A DNA stretch of 64,000 nucleotides from Rhizobium sp. Q54 (GCA_945947575.1 CAMEYM010000016.1:1-64000), one strand, 5' to 3'; counted from the stretch's first letter, positions 48,844 to 56,964 are shown. The notes: generated by a model from the sequence alone, not told the origin. A program made the numbers and translations.

Positions 48844-48869
48844 GAGGCCGGAGCAACCGCTCCGGCCTC
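48844..48869 (-). terminator. Intrinsic terminator of the phoH-like gene
   Basis: On the minus strand GAGGCCGGAGC pairs with GCTCCGGCCTC (11-bp stem, 4-nt loop) and is followed by CTTTTTTCC, a proper U-run, 34 nt beyond the phoH stop. Confidence 0.85.
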
Positions 48870-48902
48870 GCTACCACGCGTACTTCCTTGTAGCCGGTTG
48901 AC

Positions 48903-49670
48903 CTAGATCTTCGCTTCGGCGAAGGCGCGCACCCACATGGCGCACACCTCCGAGCGGACGATGTCGGCGAAGCCGAACTCGACCACCGGCACCGGCAGCA
49001 TCTTCGACTTGATGAGGTGCAGCACCGCCGAGAGGCCGGACGACTCGTCGAGATCGCACTGGCTGACGTCTCCGTTGACCACGACCGTGCAGTTCTGGCC
49101 GATGCGGGTGAGGAACGTCTTGATCTCGGACGGCGTGGTGTTCTGCGCCTCGTCGAGCAGCACGAACGCGTCGTTCCAAGAACGTCCGCGCATTACCTCG
49201 AACGGCACCATCTCGATGTTGCCGCGCTTGACCGCGATGTCGAAGGCAGCGGCGCCCATGCGTTGCTTGATGGCGTCGGTGACCGGCACCGCCCACGGCG
49301 CGAATTTCTCTTCGAGCGTGCCCGGGAAGGCGCCGAGCGAACGGCCGCTCGGCACGTTGGGGCGCGACAGGATGATCTTGGTGATGGCGCGCTTGCGGTA
49401 GAGGTCGGCGGCGTGGGTCGCGGCGATCCACGTCTTGCCCGTGCCGGCCGGGCCGAGCACGATGACCTGCGGGGCGGTGCGCAGCGCCTCGAGGTAGTCG
49501 CCCTGGGTCGGCGTCAGCGCCTTGATCGGCGGCAGCGCGCGCTCGTGTTCGAACTTGGCGTTGTTGTCGTATTTCCCACCCTGGAAATCGATGATCTCGG
49601 CGGTGCCGAGCGAGCGGACAATGCGACGCTTCTTGCGGTTCGCTTGCTTGATGCTCGAACGCTTACTCAA
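48903..49670 (-). CDS. PhoH-family ATPase
   Basis: The protein starts with a basic segment (SKRSSIKQANRKKRRIVRS) and has a PhoH P-loop domain: PTQGDYLEALRTAPQVIVLG, Walker A GPAGTGKT, SRPNVPSGRSLGAFPGTLEE, PFEVMRGRSWNDAFVLLDEA (Walker B) and RIGQNCTVVVNGDVSQCDL. PhoH proteins are ATPases linked to RNA turnover, some induced by phosphate starvation. The TTG at 49670 has GGGAGG 7 nt upstream and is preferred; the ATG at 49685 lies on the far side of that site without one of its own. 255 residues. A terminator stands just upstream on the same strand. Confidence 0.88.
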   Translation of the reverse strand: MSKRSSIKQANRKKRRIVRSLGTAEIIDFQGGKYDNNAKFEHERALPPIKALTPTQGDYLEALRTAPQVIVLGPAGTGKTWIAATHAADLYRKRAITKIILSRPNVPSGRSLGAFPGTLEEKFAPWAVPVTDAIKQRMGAAAFDIAVKRGNIEMVPFEVMRGRSWNDAFVLLDEAQNTTPSEIKTFLTRIGQNCTVVVNGDVSQCDLDESSGLSAVLHLIKSKMLPVPVVEFGFADIVRSEVCAMWVRAFAEAKI

Positions 49671-49701
49671 GGACGGACCTCCCATTGCTAGACACAAAAA
49701 A

Positions 49702-49721
49702 CCCGGCCGCAAGGGGCCGGG
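49702..49721 (-). terminator. Intrinsic terminator in the phoH leader
   Basis: On the minus strand CCCGGCC-CCTTGC-GGCCGGG is followed by TTTTTTGTGTC. It is a full intrinsic terminator in the orientation of phoH, 32 nt upstream of its start, while no minus-strand gene ends here. It suggests attenuation or a short independent transcript. Confidence 0.7.
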
Positions 49722-50011
49722 GTCGAACAAGGTCAGCAGAGGTGGGGGTGGCCGGAGAGGCGCAGCCGGGGGCGGCCGTCTGAAGCGGCATACCCTCGCG
49801 CCATGGAACCGCGATCCCCACTGGTAGTGATGCTACCCCAGGTTCATTACAAGATCATGTAGAGAACGTGCCCCCCGTGGATTTTTCTGACTTGACGGGG
49901 TGGGCACCGGAGTCGGCAGCAAACGCCCCACATCGAGCGCTGTTGCGCGGCGTTGATGGCCGGCTCAGGCCCGGCCATGACGAAACCGCGCAGTCCCGCC
50001 ATCATGCAGCG
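49722..50011. other. Gap between phoH leader terminator and Sel1 gene
   Basis: About 290 bp. It holds one repeat element (49955-49982). On the minus strand a 23-codon frame (MARGYAASDGRPRLRLSG then HPHLC) lies just before the terminator and might be a leader peptide. Otherwise nothing recognised. Confidence 0.3.
49955..49982. repeat. GATGGCCGG-type palindromic repeat, copy 1
   Basis: GATGGCCGGCTCAGGCCCGG, continuing CCATGACG, is nearly identical to 57840-57867. The arms ATGGCCGG and CCGGCCAT form a stem. It sits upstream of the Sel1 gene. Confidence 0.6.
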
Positions 50012-50635
50012 ATGGTTCGCGGATTCGTTCTCGCCGTCGCGCTGCTGGTCGCGGCGCCGGCGCTCGGAGAAAGCGCCGAGGCGCAGTTCCAGTTGGCGCG
50101 CATGTACGCGACGGGCGAAGGCATGCATCAGGATCCGGGCGAAGCGCGGCGGCTGTATCGCGCCGCCGCCGAGCAAGGACTGTTGAAGGCGCAGTACGCG
50201 GTGGCGCGCGTCTACACGCTCGGCGTCGGTAGCACGTTCGACGACGAGGAAGCGGCCGTCTGGTACCGGGTCGCCGCGGAGCGCGGTCACGTCGGGGCGC
50301 AGCACGATCTCGGCGCGATCTACGACCAGGGACGCGGCGTGACGCAGAACTTGCGCGAGGCGGCGAAGTGGTACGGGGCGGCGGCGGCGCAAGGCGACGC
50401 GAACTCGCAGGTCTGGTTGGCGCAGATGTATGCGAACGCGCGTGGCGTGCCGCAGGACCTGGTGCGCGCGCACGTCTGGTACAGCCTCGCCGCCCCGTTG
50501 CTGGCGGGTCCGGAAGCGAGAGTCGCGAGCACGCAGCGTGACGCGATCGCCGGGCGCCTGACAGCGGCGCAGCTTTCCCAGGCGCAGGAGATGGCGCGCG
50601 CCTGCGCTGCTGCCAACTACAAGGACTGTGGCTGA
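50012..50635 (+). CDS. Exported Sel1-repeat protein
   Basis: The 207-residue protein has a signal peptide (MVRGFVLAVALLVAAPALGE) and four Sel1-like repeats, e.g. AQFQLARMYATGEGMHQDPG, AQHDLGAIYDQGRGVTQNLR and SQVWLAQMYANARGVPQDLV, then a short Cys-containing tail. Sel1 proteins are scaffolds in signalling or envelope assembly. ATG 50012 starts the signal peptide; the longer frame from 49868 runs through a repeat element. It overlaps the convergent MFS gene by 19 bp. Confidence 0.8.
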   Translation: MVRGFVLAVALLVAAPALGESAEAQFQLARMYATGEGMHQDPGEARRLYRAAAEQGLLKAQYAVARVYTLGVGSTFDDEEAAVWYRVAAERGHVGAQHDLGAIYDQGRGVTQNLREAAKWYGAAAAQGDANSQVWLAQMYANARGVPQDLVRAHVWYSLAAPLLAGPEARVASTQRDAIAGRLTAAQLSQAQEMARACAAANYKDCG

Positions 50636-52179
50636 GCGCCGCGGCGGCCGAGGACGAGGAACACCATCACGGCGAGCGCGAGCATCACCACCACGCCGGC
50701 GACGAAGGTGACCTGCAGGCCGTAGAGGAAGGCGTCGCGCGCCGATTCCACGAGCAGCTCGCGGGTGGGCTCACCGAGTTCGGCGGCGACGCCCATCGCG
50801 CCGCCGAGGGTGTCGCGCGCAGCGGTCGCCACTTGCGCCGGCAGGTCGGGCGGCAGCGCTTGCGCCATCTCGCGGCGGTAGAGGGCGGTGCCGATGCTGC
50901 CGAGGATCGCGATGCCGAGCGCGCCGCCGAGCTCGCCGCCCGTCTCGGAGATGCCGGCCGCAGCACCGGCGCGCTCGGGCGGCGCCGCGCTGAGCACCAG
51001 ATCGTTGGTGAGCGTGAACACGGGCGCGGAGCCAAGCGACCAGACGATCGTCGCGAGCACGAACGCAGCCAGCGTGGTGTCGGTGTCGAGAGTCACCAGA
51101 TAGACCATGCCGAGGGCGGACACGACGAGGCCGCCGGCCATCGCCGTGGGCGCGCTGACCCAGCGGCGCAGGCGCGGCGTGAGCAGCGATCCGGCGATGA
51201 AGGCGAGCCCCCAGGGCAAGCTCCACAGGCCTGCTTCGAGGGGCGACAGGCCGCGCACCAGCTGCAGGTACTGGTGCACGAACACGAAGCCGCCGAGCAT
51301 CACCATGCCGCCCATCATGTAGACGAGGATGGAGGCGCTGAACGCGGGGATGCGGAACAGGCCGATGTCGAGCAGCGGATCGGCGAGCGCGCGCTGGCGG
51401 CGCACGAAGAGGAATCCGACGGCGAGCCCAAGGGCGACGACGCCGAGGCTGAGGATGCCGGGGCCGTCCTGGGCGAGCTGCTTCAGGCCGAAGATGACGG
51501 CGAGCACGGCAGTGAGCGACATCGCGGCGCTGACCAGATCGATGCGGCCAGGATTGGGGTCGCGGTACTCGGGCAGCAGGATCGGGCCGAGCACCAGCAG
51601 CAGCGCCATGATCGGCACGTTGATGAGGAACACCGAACCCCACCAGAAGAACTCGAGCAACGCGCCGCCCACGACGGGACCGAGCGCGGCGCCGATCGAG
51701 TAGCTGGTGATCCAAATGCTGACCGCTACGGTGCGCTCCCGCTCGTTCAGGAACATGTTGCGGATGAGCGAGAGCGTGGACGGCGCGATGGTGGCGCCGG
51801 CGAGGCCCAGCAGCGCGCGGGTGACGATGAGCATCGCGGCGCTGGTGGAGAACGCGGCGAGCAGCGAGCCGGCGGCGAAGGCCACCGCGCCGAACATCAG
51901 CAAGCGGCGGCGGCCGATACGGTCGCCAAGGTTGCCCATGGTGAGCAGGAAGCCCGCCACCATGAAGCCGTAGATGTCGATGATCCACAGCAGCTGCGCG
52001 CTGGAGGGCTTGAGTTCCGCGGACAGGGACGGCACCGCCAGGTTCAGGACCGTGAGGTCCATGGCGTAGAGCGCGCACGGCAGCATGAGCACGAACAGAC
52101 CGATCCACGCGCTGCGGGGAGCGCGTGGACCGGAGGTCGTCGAGTCCGTTGCGGCGGCGGTGTCCGCCGATGTGGTCAT
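50617..52179 (-). CDS. MFS drug exporter, DHA2 (14-TM) family
   Basis: The 520-residue protein has 14 predicted TM helices and DHA2 landmarks: LNLAVPSLSAELKPSSAQLL with WIIDIYGFMVAG, the loop motif GNLGDRIGRRRLL, motif C in ITSYSIGAALGPVVGGALLE and a PVF..TNDLVLSAAP region. Closest in feel to SmvA/QacA-type multidrug exporters. It would expel cationic drugs using the proton gradient. A TetR-type regulator is not adjacent; 285 bp with no convincing gene separate it from the DUF1428 gene. Confidence 0.9.
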   Translation of the reverse strand: MTTSADTAAATDSTTSGPRAPRSAWIGLFVLMLPCALYAMDLTVLNLAVPSLSAELKPSSAQLLWIIDIYGFMVAGFLLTMGNLGDRIGRRRLLMFGAVAFAAGSLLAAFSTSAAMLIVTRALLGLAGATIAPSTLSLIRNMFLNERERTVAVSIWITSYSIGAALGPVVGGALLEFFWWGSVFLINVPIMALLLVLGPILLPEYRDPNPGRIDLVSAAMSLTAVLAVIFGLKQLAQDGPGILSLGVVALGLAVGFLFVRRQRALADPLLDIGLFRIPAFSASILVYMMGGMVMLGGFVFVHQYLQLVRGLSPLEAGLWSLPWGLAFIAGSLLTPRLRRWVSAPTAMAGGLVVSALGMVYLVTLDTDTTLAAFVLATIVWSLGSAPVFTLTNDLVLSAAPPERAGAAAGISETGGELGGALGIAILGSIGTALYRREMAQALPPDLPAQVATAARDTLGGAMGVAAELGEPTRELLVESARDAFLYGLQVTFVAGVVVMLALAVMVFLVLGRRGAQPQSL

Positions 52180-52464
52180 CCGTGCATCACGAGGTGGGGC
52201 CGCTTGCTGGAGCGGACGACGAACAATGCGCCAGGACGCTGGCGGCCATGACCATCGCGCCGGCGCCGATGGCGCAGGTGTGGCCGCCGGCCATTGCCTG
52301 CAGCATGTCGCGGTGGGCCCCGAAAGGTCCGCCGTGACGACAGCAGCGAGCGCGGCGAGCAGCGACTGCTCGACGAGCAGGCGCAGGCGCTGGGCGAGCT
52401 GACCCGTAAGGCAGTCGCTCTCCCGCCAAAGCGAGCGAGGGGACGAGTGGCGTCCGCGGCTGGA

Positions 52465-52812
52465 TCAGAAGGAGACGATCGGCTTGAAGCCGCCGACCAC
52501 CATGCGGCTCATGTCGAAGGGCATCTCGAAGTTGGCCATGCTCGGATCGGACATGATCTTCTTGTTGACGGCGTTCCGATGCGCCTTCGACTTGTAGACG
52601 ATGAAGGAGAAGACGACGGTCTCGCTCGGCTTGACCTTGAACGCCTTGGGGAACGGCAAGCCGAAGGGCGGATTCATGTCGTCGCCGACACACTCGTAGT
52701 AGCTCAGCGCACCGTACTTCTTCCACATCCTGGCGCCGCCCTTCGCCATCTTCTTGTAGGCGGCGAGCTTCTTGGTGGGGACCGGCAGGACGAAGCCGTC
52801 GACGTAGGCCAT
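52465..52812 (-). CDS. DUF1428 family protein
   Basis: The 115-residue protein reads MAYVDGFVLPVPTKKLAAYK, MWKKYGALSYYECVGDD, ETVVFSFIVYKSKAHRNAVN and PFDMSRMVVGGFKPIVSF, matching DUF1428 (a dimeric alpha-beta-barrel fold). The function is unknown, but the family travels with ArsR-SRPBCC and YciI genes as here. AAGGAGA precedes the ATG. A hairpin (52928-52952) separates it from the SRPBCC gene, so it may have its own transcript. Confidence 0.85.
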   Translation of the reverse strand: MAYVDGFVLPVPTKKLAAYKKMAKGGARMWKKYGALSYYECVGDDMNPPFGLPFPKAFKVKPSETVVFSFIVYKSKAHRNAVNKKIMSDPSMANFEMPFDMSRMVVGGFKPIVSF

Positions 52813-52927
52813 GAGAGTTCTCCTTCCAATGGTGCGGCGGCGATCTTACTCGGCCGCGTCGCGGGTGGCTCGGGCCAGTCCTAGCAGATCGGGCCGCGCG
52901 TCCTCGATGAGATGCTGCGCCGCGAGA

Positions 52928-52952
52928 TGCCCTCCCCGTTTGGGGGAGGGCA
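52928..52952. terminator. Hairpin between SRPBCC and DUF1428 genes
   Basis: TGCCCTCCCC pairs with GGGGAGGGCA (10-bp stem, 5-nt loop), 18 nt after the SRPBCC stop. No U-run. Confidence 0.5.
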
Positions 52953-52970
52953 CCGCGCAAGGCGCGGCGT

Positions 52971-53956
52971 TCACGCCGCTTTGACGAACCCCGCCAGCTT
53001 GTCGAGGGTCTGCGTCCAGCCTTCGGCCATGCCGGCCAGCGCCTGTTGCGCGCCGGGAGCGGCATGGGTGCCCTGAACGTGCAGATGCACGCCGGTCTTG
53101 TTGCCGTACGCGGTGAAGGTGACGGTGTTCAGCGTCTCGGGTTGGGCGTTGCCGTCGGCGTCCTCCATCGCGCGCGCGGTAAAGACGAGCTTGGACGGCG
53201 GCGTCACCTCGCGGAAGAAGCCGCCCATCGGCAGCACGGTGCCATCGGGGGCGCGCATGTCGATGCGGATGGCGCCGCCGGCGCGCACGTCGAACTCGAC
53301 GAGCGGCGCGTCGAAGTGGTGCGGACCCCACCAGCGCGCCACCATCTTGGGATCCGTCCAGGCGCGGAACACGAGGTCGCGCGGTGCGTCGAAGACGCGA
53401 TCGAGCACGAGGTCCTTGGTGTTGGCCGGCTGCGGGTCGCGGGCGATGTCGGCGAGCAGCTCGTCGAGGCGGCCGAACGTCTCGTTCATGCCCCACTCCA
53501 TGCCGGAGGCGACGTGGCCGTCACGGAACTCGAGCGCCTCGTAGACGATGGTGTTGGTGAACCTGGTGCGGCCACCGATTTCCTCGAGGCGGATGTTCTC
53601 GACGGCCGGATGGTCGCGATAGAAGTCGACGTCGTAGATCATGGTCTGGACGACACGGGCCGGCGCGTCGATCTCGCGATAGATGCCCTTGAACCCGATC
53701 TAGTTGCCGTTGGCTTCGCCCAGCACGTAGTGCCATTGGCCGCCGACGCGGAAGTCGATGTCGCAGACCAGCAACTTGGAGCCGCGCAGGCCCCACCAGC
53801 GCCGCACATGCTCGGGCTTGCTCATCGCCTCGAAGACGAGGGCGCGCGGCGCATCGAACCAGCGCGTGATGACGACCTTGGGTTCACCGGCCGGCACTTC
53901 GACCGTGGCGCGGTTGGACGTGTCGCGGGTAGTCGGGGGGCCTGCTTGGTGTTCAT
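52971..53956 (-). pseudogene. Double SRPBCC (AHSA1-like) gene with a frameshift and an amber stop
   Basis: Two SRPBCC domains in tandem. Domain 1 begins after ATG 53956 (GGAG 7 nt upstream), MNTKQAP, then needs one extra base in a run of six C (53935-53940) to continue into TRDTSNRATVEVPAGEPKVV and ITRWFDAPRALVFEAMS. In the same domain a single in-frame TAG (53700-53702) sits between HYVLGEANGN and IGFKGIYREIDAPARVVQTM. Domain 2 is intact (VFDAPRDLVFRAWTDPKMVA to DKLAGFVKAA). Family members bind small hydrophobic ligands and are paired with ArsR regulators. Both lesions could be sequencing errors; otherwise only domain 2 can be made, from an internal start. Confidence 0.8.
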
Positions 53957-53981
53957 GGTGCGCTCCGCCAGCGTTGCGACG

Positions 53982-54359
53982 TTACTTCTTGCCATCGTTC
54001 TTCTCCCTGGATTGCGGGTTGGTCCCTTTGGGTTGCGTCTCCTGCAGTTCGCGCAGGTAGTCGTCCATGCGCTCGAGGCTCTCTTCCCAGAAGCGCCGGT
54101 AGGTCTCGATCCAGTCGGCGACGTCCTTCATCGGACCCGCGGCCAGCGTGCGCGGCCGCCACTGCGCCTTCGCCTCGCGCGCGACCAGACCGGCCTTCTC
54201 CAGCACCTTGAGGTGCTTGGATATCGCCGGCAGGCTCATCGAGAAGGGCTCGGCGAGCTCGGTCACCGTCGCCTCGCCGTGCGCCAGACGCGCCAGGATG
54301 GCGCGCCGCGTCGGGTCGGCCAGGGCTGCGAAGGTGGTGCTGAGGGTGTCCGGAGTCAT
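53982..54359 (-). CDS. ArsR-family regulator paired with SRPBCC gene
   Basis: The 125-residue protein reads TTFAALADPTRRAILARLAH, the HTH ELAEPFSMSLPAISKHLKVL and EKAGLVAREAKAQWRPRTL, with an extended helix WIETYRRFWEESLERMDDYL. It has no Cys, so it is not a metal sensor; this subgroup is normally encoded directly before an SRPBCC gene, as here (25 bp). The DNA upstream carries an array of TTAAC half-sites that it probably binds itself. Confidence 0.92.
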   Translation of the reverse strand: MTPDTLSTTFAALADPTRRAILARLAHGEATVTELAEPFSMSLPAISKHLKVLEKAGLVAREAKAQWRPRTLAAGPMKDVADWIETYRRFWEESLERMDDYLRELQETQPKGTNPQSREKNDGKK

Positions 54360-54372
54360 GAGCTCGACCGCT

Positions 54373-54412
54373 GTATTTAACCATTCAGTTAATTAACGTA
54401 TAGGTTAAATAC
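54373..54412. promoter_or_regulatory. TTAAC half-site array, ArsR autoregulation
   Basis: GTATTTAACC (54373-54382) and GGTTAAATAC (54403-54412) are perfect 10-bp inverted arms; between them lies the perfect palindrome GTTAATTAAC (54388-54397). The TTAAC/GTTAA half-sites recur about every 11 bp, one helical turn. Directly upstream of the ArsR start, in otherwise GC-rich DNA. Confidence 0.7.
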
Positions 54413-54444
54413 GGTGGCCGGTGCGGAGAGTCAAGTCCGGCTCG

Positions 54445-54630
54445 CTAGCGCGGCGAGAACACCTGGACCGACGGAGTCTTGGCGTCGCGGACCTCCTTCG
54501 CCAGCGCTTCCCAGGAATCGGCGACCTCGAGGAAGGCCGTGCGGGTGGTGCGGTCGTAGGTCGCGTGTGCCCGGGCGCGCATCTCGGCGGCGCGCTTCCG
54601 ATACTTCTGCTCGTTTTCGATGGAGCCCAC
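54445..54630 (-). CDS. Small alpha-helical protein (61 aa), unknown function
   Basis: From GTG 54630 the product reads VGSIENEQKYRKRAAEMRAR, then TTRTAFLEVADSWEALAKEV and a short tail. The pattern (YRKRAxExR..A......F.......W..LA) is one I know from many small alphaproteobacterial proteins of unknown role. GTG 54678 would add 16 residues. No clear ribosome-binding site, so the start is uncertain. Divergent from the YciI gene. Confidence 0.6.
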   Translation of the reverse strand: MGSIENEQKYRKRAAEMRARAHATYDRTTRTAFLEVADSWEALAKEVRDAKTPSVQVFSPR

Positions 54631-54807
54631 GAGCCCACCATGCGCCCTGCGCGGGGCTTTGTATGTGCACTTCGGCACTCGGCGCCCCCTGCCCCGTTGG
54701 GCCCGCGAAAAAAAGTCTGGGGCCCGTGTCGATTCCGCCGGGGCTGGTTCGTCGCTTGGGTAGAGCCGGACGAATTCCTCGGCCGGCGCTTAAGCCAGGA
54801 GAGACCC

Positions 54808-55512
54808 ATGCGCTTCATGATGATCATCAACATCAAGGCCAATGCCCAGAGCGAAGCCGGCGTGATGCCAAGCATCGAGACCCTCACCGCCATGGGCCGG
54901 TACAACGAGGAACTGGTGAAGGCGGGCGTGCTGCTGACGGGCGAAGGCCCGCACCCGAGCGCCCAAGGCGCGCGCCTGCACTACGTCAACGGCAAGCGCA
55001 CCGTTGTGGACGGGCCGTTCGCCGAGGCCAAAGAGCTTGTCGCCGGCTTCTGGATCATCCAGGTAAAGTCGAAGGCCGAGGCGATCGAGTGGATGCGCCG
55101 CATCCCGCTCGGCGACGAAGCGAACGAGTACGGCGGCGAGGCGATCGTTGAGCTGCGCCAGGTGTTCGAGTCCGAGGAATTCACCACCGCGACGCCCGAG
55201 CTGATCGAGCAGGAGAATCGCCTGCGTGCCACGGTCGAGGCCCGCACCAAGCACCAGGATTGCCGCTGCGAAGCCTCGTACCGACCTCCCCGGTGCGAGG
55301 CTTCGTTGGTACGATGCGCGCAGAGGAGACGCCCATGTGCCGCAACATCCGCACGCTGTTCAACTTCGCGCCGCCTGCCACCGATGAGGAGGTGCGCGCG
55401 GCGTTGCTGCAGTTCGTGCGCAAGCTGTCGGGGTTCCCGCAGCCGTCGGCGGCCAACGAGGAGGCGTTCAACCGCGCGGTCGAGGAGACCGCGGCGGTGG
55501 CGCGGCGGCTGA
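54808..55512 (+). CDS. YciI-like (DGPF-domain) protein with an aberrant long C-terminus
   Basis: GGAGAG precedes the ATG. Residues 1-150 are a normal YCII/DGPF protein: MRFMMIINIKANAQSEAG, LTGEGPHPSAQGARLHYVNG, VDGPFAEAKELVAGFWIIQV and EWMRRIPLGDEANEYGGEAI. Family members end near residue 135-150. Here no stop occurs; the frame runs through a strong hairpin (55269-55305) and 178 bp of the next gene in another frame, giving a Cys/Arg-rich tail of about 84 residues. The tail looks non-native. Function: small dimeric protein of unknown role near ArsR/SRPBCC genes. Confidence 0.8.
   Translation: MRFMMIINIKANAQSEAGVMPSIETLTAMGRYNEELVKAGVLLTGEGPHPSAQGARLHYVNGKRTVVDGPFAEAKELVAGFWIIQVKSKAEAIEWMRRIPLGDEANEYGGEAIVELRQVFESEEFTTATPELIEQENRLRATVEARTKHQDCRCEASYRPPRCEASLVRCAQRRRPCAATSARCSTSRRLPPMRRCARRCCSSCASCRGSRSRRRPTRRRSTARSRRPRRWRGG
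55269..55305 (+). terminator. Strong hairpin inside the YciI read-through
   Basis: CGAAGCCTCGTACC pairs with GGTGCGAGGCTTCG (14 bp, one G-T). It stands just where the normal YciI protein would end, and 30 nt before the DUF2277 gene. Confidence 0.55.
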
Positions 55513-55610
55513 TCGACTCGCTGGAGACGAACGCCCCACCCAAGGACCGCGAGGTCGAGGCGGCGAAAGCGAAGGAGCGGTCCCGAATTCGCTTCGGGAC
55601 GCCGGCGTAG
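55335..55610 (+). CDS. DUF2277 protein
   Basis: The 91-residue protein starts MCRNIRTLFNFAPPATDEEV and continues RAALLQFVRKLSGFPQPSAA, NEEAFNRAVEETAAVARRLI, the DUF2277 pattern. The family is all-helical and of unknown function; the N-terminal MCRNI is nearly invariant. AGGAGA lies 8 nt upstream. Overlaps in another frame the aberrant tail of the YciI gene. Confidence 0.88.
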   Translation: MCRNIRTLFNFAPPATDEEVRAALLQFVRKLSGFPQPSAANEEAFNRAVEETAAVARRLIDSLETNAPPKDREVEAAKAKERSRIRFGTPA

Positions 55611-55616
55611 ACCGCC

Positions 55617-56822
55617 CTACTCCGCCGGTTGCGCGCCGCGGAGGGCGACGCGCGGTGGCGGAGTCACCAGGCTGAGCACGAGCGCAGCGACGGCGCAGGA
55701 CGCGATGACCGTGACCATCGGCAGCGAGGTGCCGTCGAAGAAGACGCTCGCCACGGTGATAGTCACGGCGCCGGAGAGGAACTGCAGGGTGCCGCCGAGC
55801 GCGGATGCCATGCCGGCGATGGGGCCGTGTTCTTCCAGCGACAGGACCATGGTCGAGGGAATGACCAAGCCCAGGCTGGCGAAGGCGAAGAACAGGCCGG
55901 TCATGAGCACGGGCAGGCTATCGACGCCGGACGCGGTCACCGCGAACAAGGCCAGGGCAAAGAACGTGTAGACCGACACCGCGGTGACGACGACGCGCGC
56001 CATGCCGAAGCGCTCGCCGGCCTTGGCGGCGAACTGCGACGCGCCGATGAAGCCCACCGCATTCAGCGAGAACGCGAGGCTGTACTGCATCGGCGTCAGG
56101 CCGAAGTGGTCAATGTAGACGAACGACGACGAGGCGAGGAAGGCGAAGAAGCTCGCCATGCCGAAGCCGCCGATGAAGGTCAGGCCAAGGAAACGCGAGT
56201 CGCGCAACAGCGTGCCGAAGCCGCCGAAGGCGTTGCCGAAGCTGAGCGGCAGGCGCTGGGACTTCGGGCGCGTCTCGGGCAGCAGGAAGGCGACCATCGC
56301 CAGCGCCAACACGGCGGCGACGGTGACCGCGAGGAAGATGGCGCGCCAGCCGAACGGGCCGATGACGGCGCTGCCGGCGAGCGGCGCCAGGATCGGCGAC
56401 ACGGAGAAGACGAGCATCACCGTGGCCATGAGGCGCGTCGCCTCGGTGCCGGTGTGCAGGTCGCGGATGATGGCGCGCGGGATCACCGCGAGCGCGGCAG
56501 CGCCGACGCCTTGGACGACGCGGCCGGCGATCAGCCATTCGATCGACGGCGCCAGGGCGCAGCCGACGCTGCCGACGGCGAACACGGACAGACCGAAGTA
56601 GAGCGGCACCTTGCGCCCGAGCATGTCGGACAGCGGGCCGAAGGCGAGCTGGAACACGCCGAAGGCGACGAAGAAGACCATCAGGGTCATCTGAGTCGCC
56701 GCGGTGGACGCGCCGAGGTCCGAGGCGATCGCCGGCAGGGCCGGCAAATACATGTCGATGGCGAACGGGCCAACGGCGGCGAGCAAGCCGAGCACGATGG
56801 CGTTGCGGAGGAACGAACTCAT
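55617..56822 (-). CDS. MFS exporter, Bcr/CflA family (12 TM)
   Basis: The 401-residue protein has 12 TM helices and Bcr/CflA hallmarks: GPFAIDMYLPALPAIASDLG, QLAFGPLSDMLGRKVPLYFG, GRVVQGVGAAALAVIPRAII and FLLPETRPKSQR. These exporters move bicyclomycin, chloramphenicol or sulfonamides by proton antiport. ATG 56822 is chosen over the TTG two codons upstream. Its stop is 6 bp from the DUF2277 stop, convergent. Confidence 0.9.
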   Translation of the reverse strand: MSSFLRNAIVLGLLAAVGPFAIDMYLPALPAIASDLGASTAATQMTLMVFFVAFGVFQLAFGPLSDMLGRKVPLYFGLSVFAVGSVGCALAPSIEWLIAGRVVQGVGAAALAVIPRAIIRDLHTGTEATRLMATVMLVFSVSPILAPLAGSAVIGPFGWRAIFLAVTVAAVLALAMVAFLLPETRPKSQRLPLSFGNAFGGFGTLLRDSRFLGLTFIGGFGMASFFAFLASSSFVYIDHFGLTPMQYSLAFSLNAVGFIGASQFAAKAGERFGMARVVVTAVSVYTFFALALFAVTASGVDSLPVLMTGLFFAFASLGLVIPSTMVLSLEEHGPIAGMASALGGTLQFLSGAVTITVASVFFDGTSLPMVTVIASCAVAALVLSLVTPPPRVALRGAQPAE

Positions 56823-56964
56823 AACCAAGACCCCGGGGGAAGCGTGAGCGTGGGCATATAGATCAGCGTCGAAGGTCGTCTAGAGCTGGGGGCGCGCAGC
56901 GTGCGCGGCAACCGTGCGGCGGGGTGACGCAGCCCGCTGGATGTCACGCGCGGGCTTGACGGTC

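Noticed and set aside
48110-48901. 263-codon plus-strand frame over the gap upstream of kaiC and the small minus-strand gene
   Set aside because: No ribosome-binding site, Arg/Ala-rich without motifs, and it crosses the intrinsic terminator of phoH.
49700-49860. GC-rich stretch with GGTCAGC and GGCCGGAGAGG considered as a 4.5S (SRP) RNA gene
   Set aside because: The pieces are not contiguous in the order of the SRP RNA apical loop and no matching stem could be drawn.
52180-52464. Possible small gene between the MFS exporter and DUF1428 genes
   Set aside because: Minus-strand frame contains a short plausible stretch (MLQAMAGGHTCAIGAGAMVM) but is continuous with frame-shifted DUF1428 antisense, lacks a ribosome-binding site, and shows no family pattern.
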